Shown here: piece by piece, positions 26,278 through 35,270 of the stretch | Layout: the number at the start of each line of letters is the position of its first letter | Position numbering within the stretch: the stretch's first letter is position 1 | Source: Marinoscillum sp040222955 | GTDB lineage: Bacteria; Bacteroidota; Bacteroidia; Cytophagales; Cyclobacteriaceae | Reading direction: 5' to 3' | DNA length: 64,000 nt | Assembly (NCBI RefSeq): GCF_040222955.1 | Contig: NZ_JAVKCA010000024.1 | Location: forward strand, 1-64,000 | Translations under genes and position numbers: made by a program | The notes under the pieces: model-generated | Database searches by the model: none | What the model saw: only the letters and a program-made list of their open reading frames with translations | What the model was told of the DNA's origin: nothing

Positions 26278-29200
26278 CTAGTTGGCGGATTGATAGATAA
26301 TTTTCTTCAAAGTGTGGCTATTCCCATTGGCTAATTCCATCACGAATTTCTCAACCCTTCCTAACCCGTCATACTCAAACTCCTCTGCGGCACCATTAAT
26401 CTGCTTTTTGTAAACGACTCCTTTCAGAGGATCGTACAGAAAGGTTGATACCCGCAAGCCTGATCCTTCCAAAGGGGCCAAAAATGTACTGATGGTTCCA
26501 TTATCAAATTCATCCATAATGCCCGATACTCCTTCAGGGTCCCCGGTGAGAGTCACTATTGCATCAAACTCACTGCCTTGGACAATTGCGACTGGAAAAT
26601 TTCCTCCATAGGCCCACAGAACTGTATATGGCACCAAATCCCTACCAACAAACTCTTTAGGCTTCCCATTGGTATAGTAACTAATGGCCATTGTGGGATA
26701 CCAGTTCCCATTTTGATCCCAAGCTTTTATGGTGTCAAGGTGCGCTACACCATCGTCCCCATAATACAAAAACCTTGTTCCTCCGACCTTTGAGCCGTTC
26801 TTGTATTCGACTTTTTCAATCAATGTTTGATGACGATTTTGTGTGAGGAGCTCCGGGGGCACCAACTCAGGAACATCAAGCGGATAACTATATTCGGTTT
26901 TATAGGATTCACCAGATTTCATCTCTTTGGCATCCTCTGTCAGCATTTGATAGTGCGCCGGGCTATAGGTGTAATTTGTCTTGGTCTCCAAAAACTCCGT
27001 AACATCTCCCGGATTATAAATCTTTTCCGTCTTCTCGGTTAGGTACTTCCAAAGTCGTCTTTCTTTCGAAAACTTAAAATATAAATCTGGTACCGGCGAT
27101 TGAGCCTCTAAATCGTAGGTGTCACAATTCTCCAAATAATAGTGCAAAAAGTAAGCTGACTCAAGCTCTTGAGTTTCATAAACGAAATCTACTTGTTTTA
27201 CCATGCGACCATCTATATCCCGGTAAACCTCTCTGTTTAAATAACCATTCTCCTCTGCATTGGTAATGATGGGGCTATTTGGAATAAACTTATTCGATGG
27301 GTCGTCAGGAGTGTTTTCATAAAAATGCTCAATAGCCCCCCCCTCGCCATACTCCCCAAAATATTCAGTAACCTTATCATACCCCACAAAATGTCCTTTG
27401 GCAGAGGTTCCTAACGGTACGTTTGATTCACTATTTACATAAAACCTCGTAACACCGTATTTGTGATTATCCTTTGAAATATCAGGGAAGAAGATTCCAT
27501 AAACATACCGTGGGTAGGTCATCAATCTTCCCGATGAAATGGGCTTTCCTGAAATATTAACATTGTTATATTCGAACCTCCGGATAATCTTTTTATCCGG
27601 TCTAATACCGTCCGAATGCTCAATTTTCTTAATCCTGAGTCCAGCCATTTTTGAACTCGTATTTACCAATTCAGATGAGGTGCTGACACCATGATCCAGA
27701 GTAAATGATACCGAAGGAAATAAATTGTTCTTAATGACCGACTTAACAAGGTACTTCCCTGGTTGCAGAATTTTCTTGACTTTTAAATTAATTCCACAAA
27801 CCCTTGTTCCATTTGAACCTGAAGCCATGGTTTTGTAAATAATGGGTGAATCACACGGGCCTGTATAATCATCATCAGCGCAAAGAAAATCAGCAAACAT
27901 TCTGGTAAATGATCCACCACCACTAGAGACATGAATTAGCTCAAAGTACTTCTCACTATAATTTTCGGTTTCCAATGTACACGTCGATTGACTGGATGGA
28001 TCCGTAGAGAAACAATTTTCAGGCCCTCCACAATAAAGAGATAAATTGAATTCCACCTCACGACCAGCTCCAGCCACTTCAAACGCGGCATAATCATCCC
28101 CTTGAAGACTAATAAAAGTAGAAGACTTTGAATTTATTGATGACGTCTCTACGTTAACATCATTACTCTCGAAAAAAAAGTTGGTTGTACCTCCAGTGGG
28201 GTAGGTAATTGAATTGAGCACCCAGGCCTTGGCATAGAGCTCATTCGGCTCCCTGTTAGCACCACTTCTCACTTCAAGCAAAGCATTATTTGCATAATAA
28301 GATATCGATGGTGTTAAGCGGGCTTGATCTCCCGCACCATTGGCATATCCCCAGTGATCTCTGGAAAAACTAATTTTATGAGGCAATCCATTAGCTTCAT
28401 AACCAAAAACATGTGGATTATCACTAATACCCCCTCCTTCATGCCTCAAGCTTAACAATTTCAATCTCTTGGCTAAATAATCCGGGGCTCCTCCTGAGTT
28501 AAAATAATTAAAGTCAAACGTCCATCTCTCTTTCTCCTGACCTGTTCTATCTAATAGCTGGATGAAATCCAATTTTTGTGCTGCATCATGAACGTAGCCA
28601 GTCGCCCCATCTGTATGCAAAGCCAGATCAGCACGATCGCTGGTTACAAACTTCAAAGACCCTGAAGAAAACGAAATCTCATCCAAGTACTTACTAAACG
28701 AAGTAAGCAAGCTACCAGAGAGTGATAGAGACATTCCGATGTTAATAGCAGGAAAAGGTCCTGTTAGGGCATCGGGAAGACAGCCCACATCCACAGATAA
28801 TGAATACCCGTCATCTTGCTGTATATAGAAATGTTCAGCTTCAATGTTCTCGCTATTCGCGTCAAATAAAGCACAATCAGAGGACTCATCGATTCCTCCA
28901 TATGTACCTGGTATATTGTTATATGTTTGAGTTTCGCTAAAATTTGGTGCCGATCTCAAGCAAAAGGTGTTTCCGTCAGGATCAGAGTCTTTATAACTAA
29001 ATGATACCTCACTCCCATTAGGAGAGACAATTTTAGTCAGGTACCATGTGGAAATATAAGGATCGCTTGCAGCGTATGGAATTTCCACAAATGGAACACT
29101 AAACTTATCACTAAATGATCCCTCTGTATACAAAACTTGAGAAAATTCCTTTTCTCTGAACTGATAATTAAATCCATCGGGAGTCACAATATCCCATGTA

Positions 29201-29814
29201 AGGTTGTCAGTGTTAAGTGTAATCTTGTAATTGCCAATGGACAATAACAACGGCTCATCAGAATTTGGTTGGAGTATAAACTTCCCCTGATGCCCATTAA
29301 AATTAAAGTAAAACAAATCTGCCAGAGGATCAATAGTATGAGAACATGCCGTGGATAAATAATCATAAACCAGGTCATCGCCAGGGCTCTTTGGAAGGTA
29401 GCCTGAGGCTGGGTTTAACCAACCAAATTGAATGTGATCTATAAAGTCATCAAGCCCTCTCTTAGACCTAGTAATGACACCTCCAGTAAAAAGTGTCCAA
29501 CCTAGCCCCACCCAGGTAGCTTCTTCCTCTACCTTGATACCGGATGAATGATAATTCAAACTTATTGGAACTTCGATCTCATTTTCCTTTACAGTGTAGA
29601 CCGGAATATTGATATCAACCATTCCATTGTATTTGGAAATCGGATTTTCAATATATTTCCCAAACGCTGCAGCTTCAGGCGAGGGTGGGATTATTTCCTG
29701 AGGTGAATTCTGAGCATTCGCGCAGAATGTGAATAAAAGAAGTGAACAGACCATGAACACATTTGGGGAAGTGTTTTCTGCATTTAACATACGAGAGCTT
29801 GGTTGGTACAGCAT
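26278..29814 (-). CDS. RHS partner protein, module 2 (split-RHS N-terminal component)
   Basis: A protein of about 1160-1178 residues, paralogous to 5256-8825. ATGs at 29814, 29790 and 29754 are all possible; the last gives the cleanest signal peptide (MVCSLLLFTFCANAQ). The mature start has the shared block IIPPSPEAAAFGKYIENPIS, then IPVSLNYHSSG-type sequence and WVGLGWTLFTGGVITRSKRG. The middle is long and beta-rich, with paired cysteines, and contains FSRDHWGYANGAGDQ, matching FDKDHWGYYNGADNSS in the module 1 protein. It ends in a YD-type repeat (EEFEYDGLGRVEKFVMELAN), and the next gene, 5 bp on, continues the RHS fold. It is the likely first gene of the module 2 operon. Confidence 0.8.
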   Translation of the reverse strand: MLYQPSSRMLNAENTSPNVFMVCSLLLFTFCANAQNSPQEIIPPSPEAAAFGKYIENPISKYNGMVDINIPVYTVKENEIEVPISLNYHSSGIKVEEEATWVGLGWTLFTGGVITRSKRGLDDFIDHIQFGWLNPASGYLPKSPGDDLVYDYLSTACSHTIDPLADLFYFNFNGHQGKFILQPNSDEPLLLSIGNYKITLNTDNLTWDIVTPDGFNYQFREKEFSQVLYTEGSFSDKFSVPFVEIPYAASDPYISTWYLTKIVSPNGSEVSFSYKDSDPDGNTFCLRSAPNFSETQTYNNIPGTYGGIDESSDCALFDANSENIEAEHFYIQQDDGYSLSVDVGCLPDALTGPFPAINIGMSLSLSGSLLTSFSKYLDEISFSSGSLKFVTSDRADLALHTDGATGYVHDAAQKLDFIQLLDRTGQEKERWTFDFNYFNSGGAPDYLAKRLKLLSLRHEGGGISDNPHVFGYEANGLPHKISFSRDHWGYANGAGDQARLTPSISYYANNALLEVRSGANREPNELYAKAWVLNSITYPTGGTTNFFFESNDVNVETSSINSKSSTFISLQGDDYAAFEVAGAGREVEFNLSLYCGGPENCFSTDPSSQSTCTLETENYSEKYFELIHVSSGGGSFTRMFADFLCADDDYTGPCDSPIIYKTMASGSNGTRVCGINLKVKKILQPGKYLVKSVIKNNLFPSVSFTLDHGVSTSSELVNTSSKMAGLRIKKIEHSDGIRPDKKIIRRFEYNNVNISGKPISSGRLMTYPRYVYGIFFPDISKDNHKYGVTRFYVNSESNVPLGTSAKGHFVGYDKVTEYFGEYGEGGAIEHFYENTPDDPSNKFIPNSPIITNAEENGYLNREVYRDIDGRMVKQVDFVYETQELESAYFLHYYLENCDTYDLEAQSPVPDLYFKFSKERRLWKYLTEKTEKIYNPGDVTEFLETKTNYTYSPAHYQMLTEDAKEMKSGESYKTEYSYPLDVPELVPPELLTQNRHQTLIEKVEYKNGSKVGGTRFLYYGDDGVAHLDTIKAWDQNGNWYPTMAISYYTNGKPKEFVGRDLVPYTVLWAYGGNFPVAIVQGSEFDAIVTLTGDPEGVSGIMDEFDNGTISTFLAPLEGSGLRVSTFLYDPLKGVVYKKQINGAAEEFEYDGLGRVEKFVMELANGNSHTLKKIIYQSAN

Positions 29815-30134
29815 AAATGAAGACGGTAGATTGGCTTACAAAAAAATTCCATCACCCTTTTCATAACGATCAGGATAATAGAAAGAGAATCATACCGAGC
29901 TTTGACACACTGCTAAATAAAGCACTTTTCCGTTAATAGTCAACTATAATTTCCTTTCACCTCAATCTTTTGACCTTGAGTGCAAGTCTTGGGGTAGTCA
30001 AATGATAATTTATAGTCTGCAATTTTGGTAGCCTATATGCAAAATACAGATTGATCCCAGGTTTTGGATCAATCCAAATTCAATCCTCCACGTATACCAA
30101 CAAAAAAACCTTACCGAAGTGGTAAGGTTTTTGG
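29815..30134. other. Intergenic region between RHS module 2 and tRNA-Lys
   Basis: About 320 bp with no gene. It holds the tRNA terminator at its right end and must contain the promoter of the minus-strand RHS operon. A short inverted repeat TTGATCC/GGATCAA lies near 30051-30072. I looked for a second copy of the tRNA 3' end as an attachment site and saw none. Confidence 0.5.
30104..30132 (-). terminator. Terminator of tRNA-Lys
   Basis: Perfect 12-bp arms AAAAACCTTACC (30104-30115) and GGTAAGGTTTTT (30121-30132) with a 5-base loop lie two bases after the tRNA CCA end. The T-run lies on the downstream side in the minus direction. Confidence 0.85.
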
Positions 30135-30210
30135 TGGTGATCCGCCTGGGGCTCGAACCCAGGACCCACGCCTTAAAAGGGCGTTGCTCTACCAGCTGAG
30201 CTAGCGAATC
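30135..30210 (-). tRNA. tRNA-Lys (anticodon TTT), CCA encoded
   Basis: The minus strand folds into a complete cloverleaf. The acceptor GATTCGC pairs with GCGGATC, with one G-T pair. The D arm is GCTCAGCTGGTAGAGC. The anticodon stem ACGCC/GGCGT encloses the loop CTTTTAA, giving anticodon TTT. The T arm is CTGGG-TTCGAGC-CCCAG. The discriminator is A and CCA is encoded at 30137-30135. Confidence 0.97.
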
Positions 30211-30292
30211 GTGTGATTATTTTGCTTTTTTTTAAGGCCGTTTCCTTAAATTGCGGTTGCAAAAATAGGAAGCTTGTTTTCAAAATACAACA

Positions 30293-31012
30293 ATGAAATA
30301 CTTTTTTATCAGAATAATTCAGACATTGTTTCTAATCCTGGTCATCGGCCTTCCGATTTATGGCCAAAATGCCGAATTGTTAACCGCAGATTCCCTTTTT
30401 GCCAATCAAAAATACACAGAAGCACTGAAGAAGTATGAGAATATTTTTAATCAGGATAAAGCTTCACCTGCCATGCTCACTAAGATGGCTTTTATACAGG
30501 AAGGCCTGGGCAACTATGCCGATGCGCTATTCTACCTCAACCTTTATTACCTGAAAACCTCAGACAAGGCCGCACTCACCAAAATGCGTGAACTGGCTGA
30601 GGAGCATAACCTGTCGGGCTTCGAGTATTCAGACTTTAAGTTCATGGCCAATTTTATTAGAAATTATGAAGTGGAGATACTTTGTGTCCTGCTGGCCTTT
30701 TCGCTTTTTCTGCTCATCTACGGCTACAGCAAACGCAAAAAAGATGAGCTGCCCAGAGTGTCTCTTTTTCTGCAAGCACTGACACTCGTGCTCATAGGCC
30801 TGCTGAGCAACCAGCTTTTTCTGGCCGATACGGGTATCGTGAGCCACGACCATGCACTGCTCATGACAGGCCCATCAGCTGGCGCGGAGCCTATAGACTA
30901 CATAGAAAAGGGCAATAAAGTCACCGTGCTGCAATCGGATGTCCTCTGGACCAAGATTCGCTGGCAGGAAGAGGTGGCCTACATCCGTACCAAAAACCTC
31001 AAGACCTTATAA
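30293..31012 (+). CDS. TPR and SH3-domain membrane protein (BatE-like)
   Basis: A 239-residue protein with signal peptide (IQTLFLILVIGLPIYGQ), TPR-like helices at about residues 30-105 (ADSLFANQKYTEALKKYENI, IQEGLGNYADALFYLNLYY), two membrane helices near 125-145 and 157-175, and a C-terminal SH3-like domain ending VTVLQSDVLWTKIRWQEEVA and YIRTKNLKTL. This order resembles BatE-type proteins of the Bacteroidota aerotolerance operon, but no bat genes are next to it, so I leave the symbol blank. It is a single gene between tRNA-Lys and a strong terminator. Confidence 0.65.
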   Translation: MKYFFIRIIQTLFLILVIGLPIYGQNAELLTADSLFANQKYTEALKKYENIFNQDKASPAMLTKMAFIQEGLGNYADALFYLNLYYLKTSDKAALTKMRELAEEHNLSGFEYSDFKFMANFIRNYEVEILCVLLAFSLFLLIYGYSKRKKDELPRVSLFLQALTLVLIGLLSNQLFLADTGIVSHDHALLMTGPSAGAEPIDYIEKGNKVTVLQSDVLWTKIRWQEEVAYIRTKNLKTL

Positions 31013-31018
31013 CAAAAA

Positions 31019-31055
31019 CAGGCGCCCGATTACATCGGGCGCCTGTTTTATTTCT
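31019..31055. terminator. Terminator between the TPR/SH3 gene and glnA
   Basis: Perfect 12-bp arms CAGGCGCCCGAT (31019-31030) and ATCGGGCGCCTG (31034-31045) are followed by TTTTATTTCT. The stem is symmetric and the two genes converge on it, so it may serve both strands. Confidence 0.85.
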
Positions 31056-31076
31056 GCTCAATTGCCTGGGCAATTA

Positions 31077-32087
31077 TTATTTTACCGGCTTCACCGTTTT
31101 GATGATCCTTGCGGCCACTTTGTACGGATCTGCGTTAGAGGCTGGTCTTCTGTCTTCCAGGTAACCACTCCATCCGTGAGTCTTGGTGTAAAGAGGAATA
31201 CGGATAGAAGCGCCTCTGTCTGATACTCCATAAGAGAAGTCATTGATAGAGGCAGTCTCGTGCTTACCAGTCAGTCGCTGATCGTTATAAGCTCCATAAA
31301 CCGCAATGTGTTCTTTTACCAATGGTCTGAAGGCCTCACATACCTTTTCTACCTTCTCTCTGGAAGCAGCTGTTCTCAAGAAAGAATTGGAGAAGTTGGC
31401 GTGCATCCCTGAACCATTCCAGTCAGTCTGACCAAGTGGCTTAGGGTGATACTCGATAAACAGCCCGTATTTCTCTACCAGTCTCTCCAGCAAGAATCTG
31501 CCAATCCAGATTTCATCACCAGCCTGCTTGGCACCTTTAGCGAAAATCTGAAACTCCCACTGTCCGGCAGCTACTTCACCATTCGTACCTTCTACATTCA
31601 AACCTGCCGCGATACAAAGATCGAGGTGCTCATCCTTAATTTCTCTTCCGAAGACATTTTGTCCACCTACTCCACAGTAGTAAGGTCCCTGTGGTGCTGG
31701 GTATCCATTGGCCGGGAAGCCCAAAGGCTTATCCGTAGCAGGATCCCAAATGAAGTACTCTTGCTCAAAGCCAAACCAAAAGTCATCATCCTCATCGTCG
31801 ATGGTCGCTCTGCCATTAGACTCATGAGCAGTACCGTCAGCGTTCATTACCTCAGTCATGACCAGGTAGCCGTTTTCGTGCACCGGATCCGGGCAAACAA
31901 ATACTGGTCTCAAGATACAATCAGAAGAACCCCCTTCTGCCTGCTCAGTAGAACTACCGTCGAAAGACCAATCATCCAGATCTTCGAGTTTTCCACTGAA
32001 ATTACTCACCACTTTAGTTTTACTTCTTAATGATTGGGTAGGCTTGTAACCATCAAGCCAGATGTACTCCAATTTTGACTTAGCCAT
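31077..32087 (-). CDS. glnA: Glutamine synthetase, eukaryote-like (GSII-type) short form
   Basis: A 336-residue cytoplasmic enzyme joining ammonia and glutamate to glutamine with ATP. The length and motifs are those of the short beta-grasp form found in Bacteroidota: WSFDGSSTEQAEGGSSD near the start, FWFGFEQEYFIWDP with the metal-binding Glu pair, GLNVEGTNGEVAAGQWEFQI, DWNGSGMHANFSN, and YGVSDRGASIRIPLYTKTHG. This differs from the ~470-residue type I and ~730-residue type III enzymes. The gene follows an ammonium transporter and a porin on the same strand, consistent with a nitrogen-assimilation function, but a strong terminator separates it from the porin, so it probably has its own promoter in the AT-rich 235 bp upstream. 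Confidence 0.95.
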   Translation of the reverse strand: MAKSKLEYIWLDGYKPTQSLRSKTKVVSNFSGKLEDLDDWSFDGSSTEQAEGGSSDCILRPVFVCPDPVHENGYLVMTEVMNADGTAHESNGRATIDDEDDDFWFGFEQEYFIWDPATDKPLGFPANGYPAPQGPYYCGVGGQNVFGREIKDEHLDLCIAAGLNVEGTNGEVAAGQWEFQIFAKGAKQAGDEIWIGRFLLERLVEKYGLFIEYHPKPLGQTDWNGSGMHANFSNSFLRTAASREKVEKVCEAFRPLVKEHIAVYGAYNDQRLTGKHETASINDFSYGVSDRGASIRIPLYTKTHGWSGYLEDRRPASNADPYKVAARIIKTVKPVK

Positions 32088-32254
32088 GTTAATTCTGGTT
32101 TATATTTTAACTTGTTTAACTAAAAAATTACGATTTAATTAGTAAAATATCTATTACTCCAAATTTTAAAAAAATAACTGAATTATTAAACATTTTTCAT
32201 CATTATTTATGAAAAATTGTTAATAAACCAATAATTCTATAAAAATTCAATACA

Positions 32255-32300
32255 AAATCCCATTTCCGAAAGACCTTGAATCTGGTCGGAAATGGGATTT
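32255..32300 (-). terminator. Terminator after the porin gene
   Basis: Perfect 15-bp arms AAATCCCATTTCCGA (32255-32269) and TCGGAAATGGGATTT (32286-32300) flank a 16-base loop, 22 bases after the porin stop in the minus direction. Confidence 0.8.
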
Positions 32301-32322
32301 GTGATGTCTTAACTGCTGACCC

Positions 32323-33366
32323 TTAGAAAGAGTATACTGCAGCAATCACGAATGAAGACAAAGAGCTACCGGTTTTGAAGTCAGTAGGGCTGTTGAATTC
32401 TGTAACTACCACATCATCTTCTGAGAAAGAATCCAATCTTACTTCAGGGATAAGTGTCAGGCTACCCACTGTATAGTTGGCTGACAAAGTCAGGTCAATT
32501 ACACTCTCGTCGGTGGTCAATACACCTACACCTTTGTCACTGAAATACTCACCTCTTAATCCCATAGAGAAAGCATCAGAGAAAGAATTTTGCAGGTAAA
32601 GTGCTGCACCAAAGAAGTTGTCAGAAGCGCTGGTTGCGTTCACACCCAGGTAAAAAGACTCAGACAAATCCCATCCGGCAGTCAAATCAGCCTGAAAAAA
32701 CTCATCATCAAACAAGAAGTTCAGGTAAGCTCCACCGTAACCAATCTGCGCACCACCCAGGTAGTCACCTGATGGGTTAAAGTCTGTAGCATCGGTAGGG
32801 TTAAACACACCCACCATGAAGCTCACATCACCAGCAGAAATGTCTGCTTTCAGTCCTGAGTGAGAGAATGGCCCGTATGAGAACATGTATGAAGTAGAGT
32901 AGTTGAAGTTAGCAGAAGGAGAGATCACCTCATAACCCAGGAAGGTATTGAAGTTACCTGCAGTTATAGTTAACGCATCACTTACACTCCAGTATACATA
33001 CAACTGATTCACGATGTTCAAAGCTGGTGCAGATCCGAATACAGCATCCGCTCCTCTGGGTCCAAATACCAAATCTCCAACGAAACCTACTTTTTCTCCT
33101 TCGTAAGCCGCAATCAAATTAACCATACCCAAAGAGAACCCTGGAAGGTTAGCAAAAGATGATCCTGGAGACTGAATTTCGTTCACTCCGTCATCATCAA
33201 AATCGGTATAATTTGCAGCGTTCAGGTTAGTTCTGAAATAAGTATCTACAGATCCACTCAGTGAGAAAGAAGGCTCTTCCTCCTCTTGTGCTTTCACGGT
33301 CACAACTGCCAGCAACAACATTGCAGCAATCAGAAATCTTTTTGATAGTTTTGTAAAAGTGTTCAT
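32323..33366 (-). CDS. Outer-membrane beta-barrel porin (BBP2/OmpL-like)
   Basis: A 347-residue outer-membrane protein with signal peptide (FLIAAMLLLAVVTVKAQ) and a mature start EEEEPSFSLSGSVDTYFRTN. The rest alternates amphipathic strands with short turns and ends in VIAAVYSF, a C-terminal aromatic barrel signature. The pattern GFSLGMVNLIAAYEGEKVGF, then WSVSDALTITAGNFNTFLGY matches barrel porins of the 'porin family/BBP2' type in Bacteroidota. It lies between amt and glnA on the same strand, with hairpins on both sides. A role in uptake of a nitrogen compound is inferred from context only. Confidence 0.8.
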   Translation of the reverse strand: MNTFTKLSKRFLIAAMLLLAVVTVKAQEEEEPSFSLSGSVDTYFRTNLNAANYTDFDDDGVNEIQSPGSSFANLPGFSLGMVNLIAAYEGEKVGFVGDLVFGPRGADAVFGSAPALNIVNQLYVYWSVSDALTITAGNFNTFLGYEVISPSANFNYSTSYMFSYGPFSHSGLKADISAGDVSFMVGVFNPTDATDFNPSGDYLGGAQIGYGGAYLNFLFDDEFFQADLTAGWDLSESFYLGVNATSASDNFFGAALYLQNSFSDAFSMGLRGEYFSDKGVGVLTTDESVIDLTLSANYTVGSLTLIPEVRLDSFSEDDVVVTEFNSPTDFKTGSSLSSFVIAAVYSF

Positions 33367-33405
33367 AAGCTTTTTAAATAAATGAGTTTGGAAAGTTTTT
33401 GAAAC

Positions 33406-33452
33406 AGGCCTCTGAGTACTTTAATGGTTCCCGCCTTAGAGCTCAGAGGCCT
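33406..33452 (-). terminator. Hairpin between amt and the porin gene
   Basis: Perfect 11-bp arms AGGCCTCTGAG (33406-33416) and CTCAGAGGCCT (33442-33452) with a 25-base loop lie between amt and the porin. The minus strand has only a short T-run after it, so partial read-through or an mRNA-stabilising role is possible. Confidence 0.65.
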
Positions 33453-33489
33453 ATTTGTTTAGAAGTGTTTTTTTTGAACAGAGGAGCGA

Positions 33490-34833
33490 TTACTCCTGAA
33501 TGATGGTGTATCCTCTGATGCCATGCTCGTGGCTATCAAGACCTTCTTTTTCGTGCTCTTCAGATACTCTGATGCCGATGGTCAACTTCAATACGTAGAA
33601 GATCACAAACGCACAGACGAAAGCAGCAACACCACAGATTAGCACTCCTTTGAGCTGAGTCATGAAGGTATGCTCGGCATTGATAGAGAAGATACCCACA
33701 GCGAGTGTTCCCCAAATACCGCAGGTAAGGTGAACTGAAACTGCACCTACCACGTCATCCAATTTGAATTTGTCCAGTGTGATGGCTGAGATTACCACAA
33801 GGATACCAGCGACTATTCCTACTACGATGGCATTACCTGGCTCAATCACATCGGCGCCTGCAGTGATCCCCACAAGTCCGGCAAGAATACCATTCAATAC
33901 CATACCCAGATCCAATCTTTTGAAAACAAGGTATCCGGTAACGAATCCACCCAAACCACCAGCACAGGCTGCCAGAGAAGTAGTCACCAATACGAAAGAC
34001 ACCAACCCTGGATCAGCTGAAAGAACGGATCCGCCATTGAAACCGAACCAACCTAACCAAAGCAGGAACACACCGATCACAGCCAATGGCACACTAGAGC
34101 CTGGCTTGTCGATTACTTTGCCATCTACATATTTTCCAAGTCTTGGACCCACGATCATGATACCGGCAAGTGCACCCCATCCACCTACTGAGTGTACGAG
34201 TGTTGACCCTGCGAAATCATAGAAGCCCATCGCATCAAGTGCTCCACCACCCCATTTCCAGCTACCAATGATCGGATATACAATACCCACGAAGATCAAG
34301 GTGAAAATGAGATAAGCACCTAACTTTACCCGCTCAGCTACTGCACCAGAAACGATAGTGGCAGCTGTAGCAGCAAACATCGCCTGGAACAGGAAGTCTG
34401 TCCAGTAAGTGTATCCGGCACTGGCATACTCCGCAGAGATATCCGCAGTGGCAGAAGTTTCAAGACCGAAACCTGCAAAGCCGAACCAGCCAGGAACGTC
34501 AAAGCCAGGATACATCAGGTTGAAACCTACTAGTGCATAGGTAAGAATACCTATAATAGGAGTCAGTGTGTTTTTGAAAAGGATGTTAACCGTGTTCTTG
34601 GACTGGCCAAATCCTGCTTCCACACCGGCGAAACCCAGGTGCATAATGAAAACCAGCGCTGTGGCCATCATCATCCAAATGTTATTGGCCGTAAGTAGGT
34701 TGGCCGTAATGTCCGCACTGTAATCTGTTGCCACCGCAACAGTCTCTACAACCTCCGGAACTACCGCCGCAATGGTGTCTGCCACGGCTACCGAATCTTG
34801 TACAATCATCAATAGGTTGGTGATCATGTTCAT
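33490..34833 (-). CDS. amt: Ammonium transporter (Amt/MEP/Rh family)
   Basis: A 447-residue inner-membrane channel for ammonium. Eleven to twelve hydrophobic helices are visible, beginning at about residue 50 after an unusually long, acidic N-terminal extension that may include a signal-like segment. Family motifs include GFAGVEAGFGQSKNTVNILFK-type sequence in the first helices, DFAGSTLVHSVGGWGALAG with the first pore His, GWFGFNGGS, and DDVVGAVSVHLTCGIWGTLA with the second pore His. The C-terminal tail is short and charged (EEHEKEGLDSHEHGIRGYTI). No GlnK gene lies next to it. It would feed ammonium to the glutamine synthetase two genes downstream. Confidence 0.96.
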   Translation of the reverse strand: MNMITNLLMIVQDSVAVADTIAAVVPEVVETVAVATDYSADITANLLTANNIWMMMATALVFIMHLGFAGVEAGFGQSKNTVNILFKNTLTPIIGILTYALVGFNLMYPGFDVPGWFGFAGFGLETSATADISAEYASAGYTYWTDFLFQAMFAATAATIVSGAVAERVKLGAYLIFTLIFVGIVYPIIGSWKWGGGALDAMGFYDFAGSTLVHSVGGWGALAGIMIVGPRLGKYVDGKVIDKPGSSVPLAVIGVFLLWLGWFGFNGGSVLSADPGLVSFVLVTTSLAACAGGLGGFVTGYLVFKRLDLGMVLNGILAGLVGITAGADVIEPGNAIVVGIVAGILVVISAITLDKFKLDDVVGAVSVHLTCGIWGTLAVGIFSINAEHTFMTQLKGVLICGVAAFVCAFVIFYVLKLTIGIRVSEEHEKEGLDSHEHGIRGYTIIQE

Positions 34834-35270
34834 AAGTTTTTAAGATTAAAAATTCGTTGCGAAGATTCGGCTGCCGGTTAGCACAAACCGGGGAATTAGC
34901 CTCTTTCCACACTCCAAATAAAAGGACATAATCACGAATTATCAAAATCGAAATTTTAATACTTACACATTTTTGTCACCTTATTTTAAGCTGAACAGGG
35001 TCAATTTTTAAATTTTCATTATGAAACCATCAAAATATTAATAATTATATAATCGACCCGTATTTGACGGCAGACATCTTATTCATATTGTAAAAATGCG
35101 TTTTCACGAAATAATTTGCTTTTTTTCACAATTTTGATTTCAATTTTTTAAATATTCCTATTATTTCTCCAAATAATATATGGAAATATCAAAGACCCTC
35201 AATAATCCCATGTGGTTTCATAATTTCAGATGTAAAATAGGTTGTGCCCGATATGGCCTATTTTTAGCCT
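34834..35270. promoter_or_regulatory. Divergent AT-rich promoter region of amt and the PLP enzyme gene
   Basis: 437 bp without a gene. A candidate Bacteroidota promoter for amt lies on the minus strand: a TTTTG (34947-34943) and a TTTATTTG (34922-34915) spaced about 20 bases apart, close to the TTTG / TAnnTTTG pattern but with one mismatch. A short inverted repeat CCGGTT/AACCGG (about 34873-34890) lies between this site and the amt start. No riboswitch-like structure was recognised. Confidence 0.35.

Noticed and set aside
1011..29814. True Tc (ABC) toxin complex
   Set aside because: The partner and RHS pair resembles TcB/TcC in outline, but there is no TcA-like gene and no SpvB signature that I can recognise.
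30135..30210. Attachment site duplication at tRNA-Lys
   Set aside because: A second copy of the tRNA 3' end was looked for to the left and not found in the window.
34682..34945. 87-codon frame overlapping the amt start
   Set aside because: It is out of frame with amt, covers its promoter region, and its C-terminal half is a shadow of the amt coding sequence.
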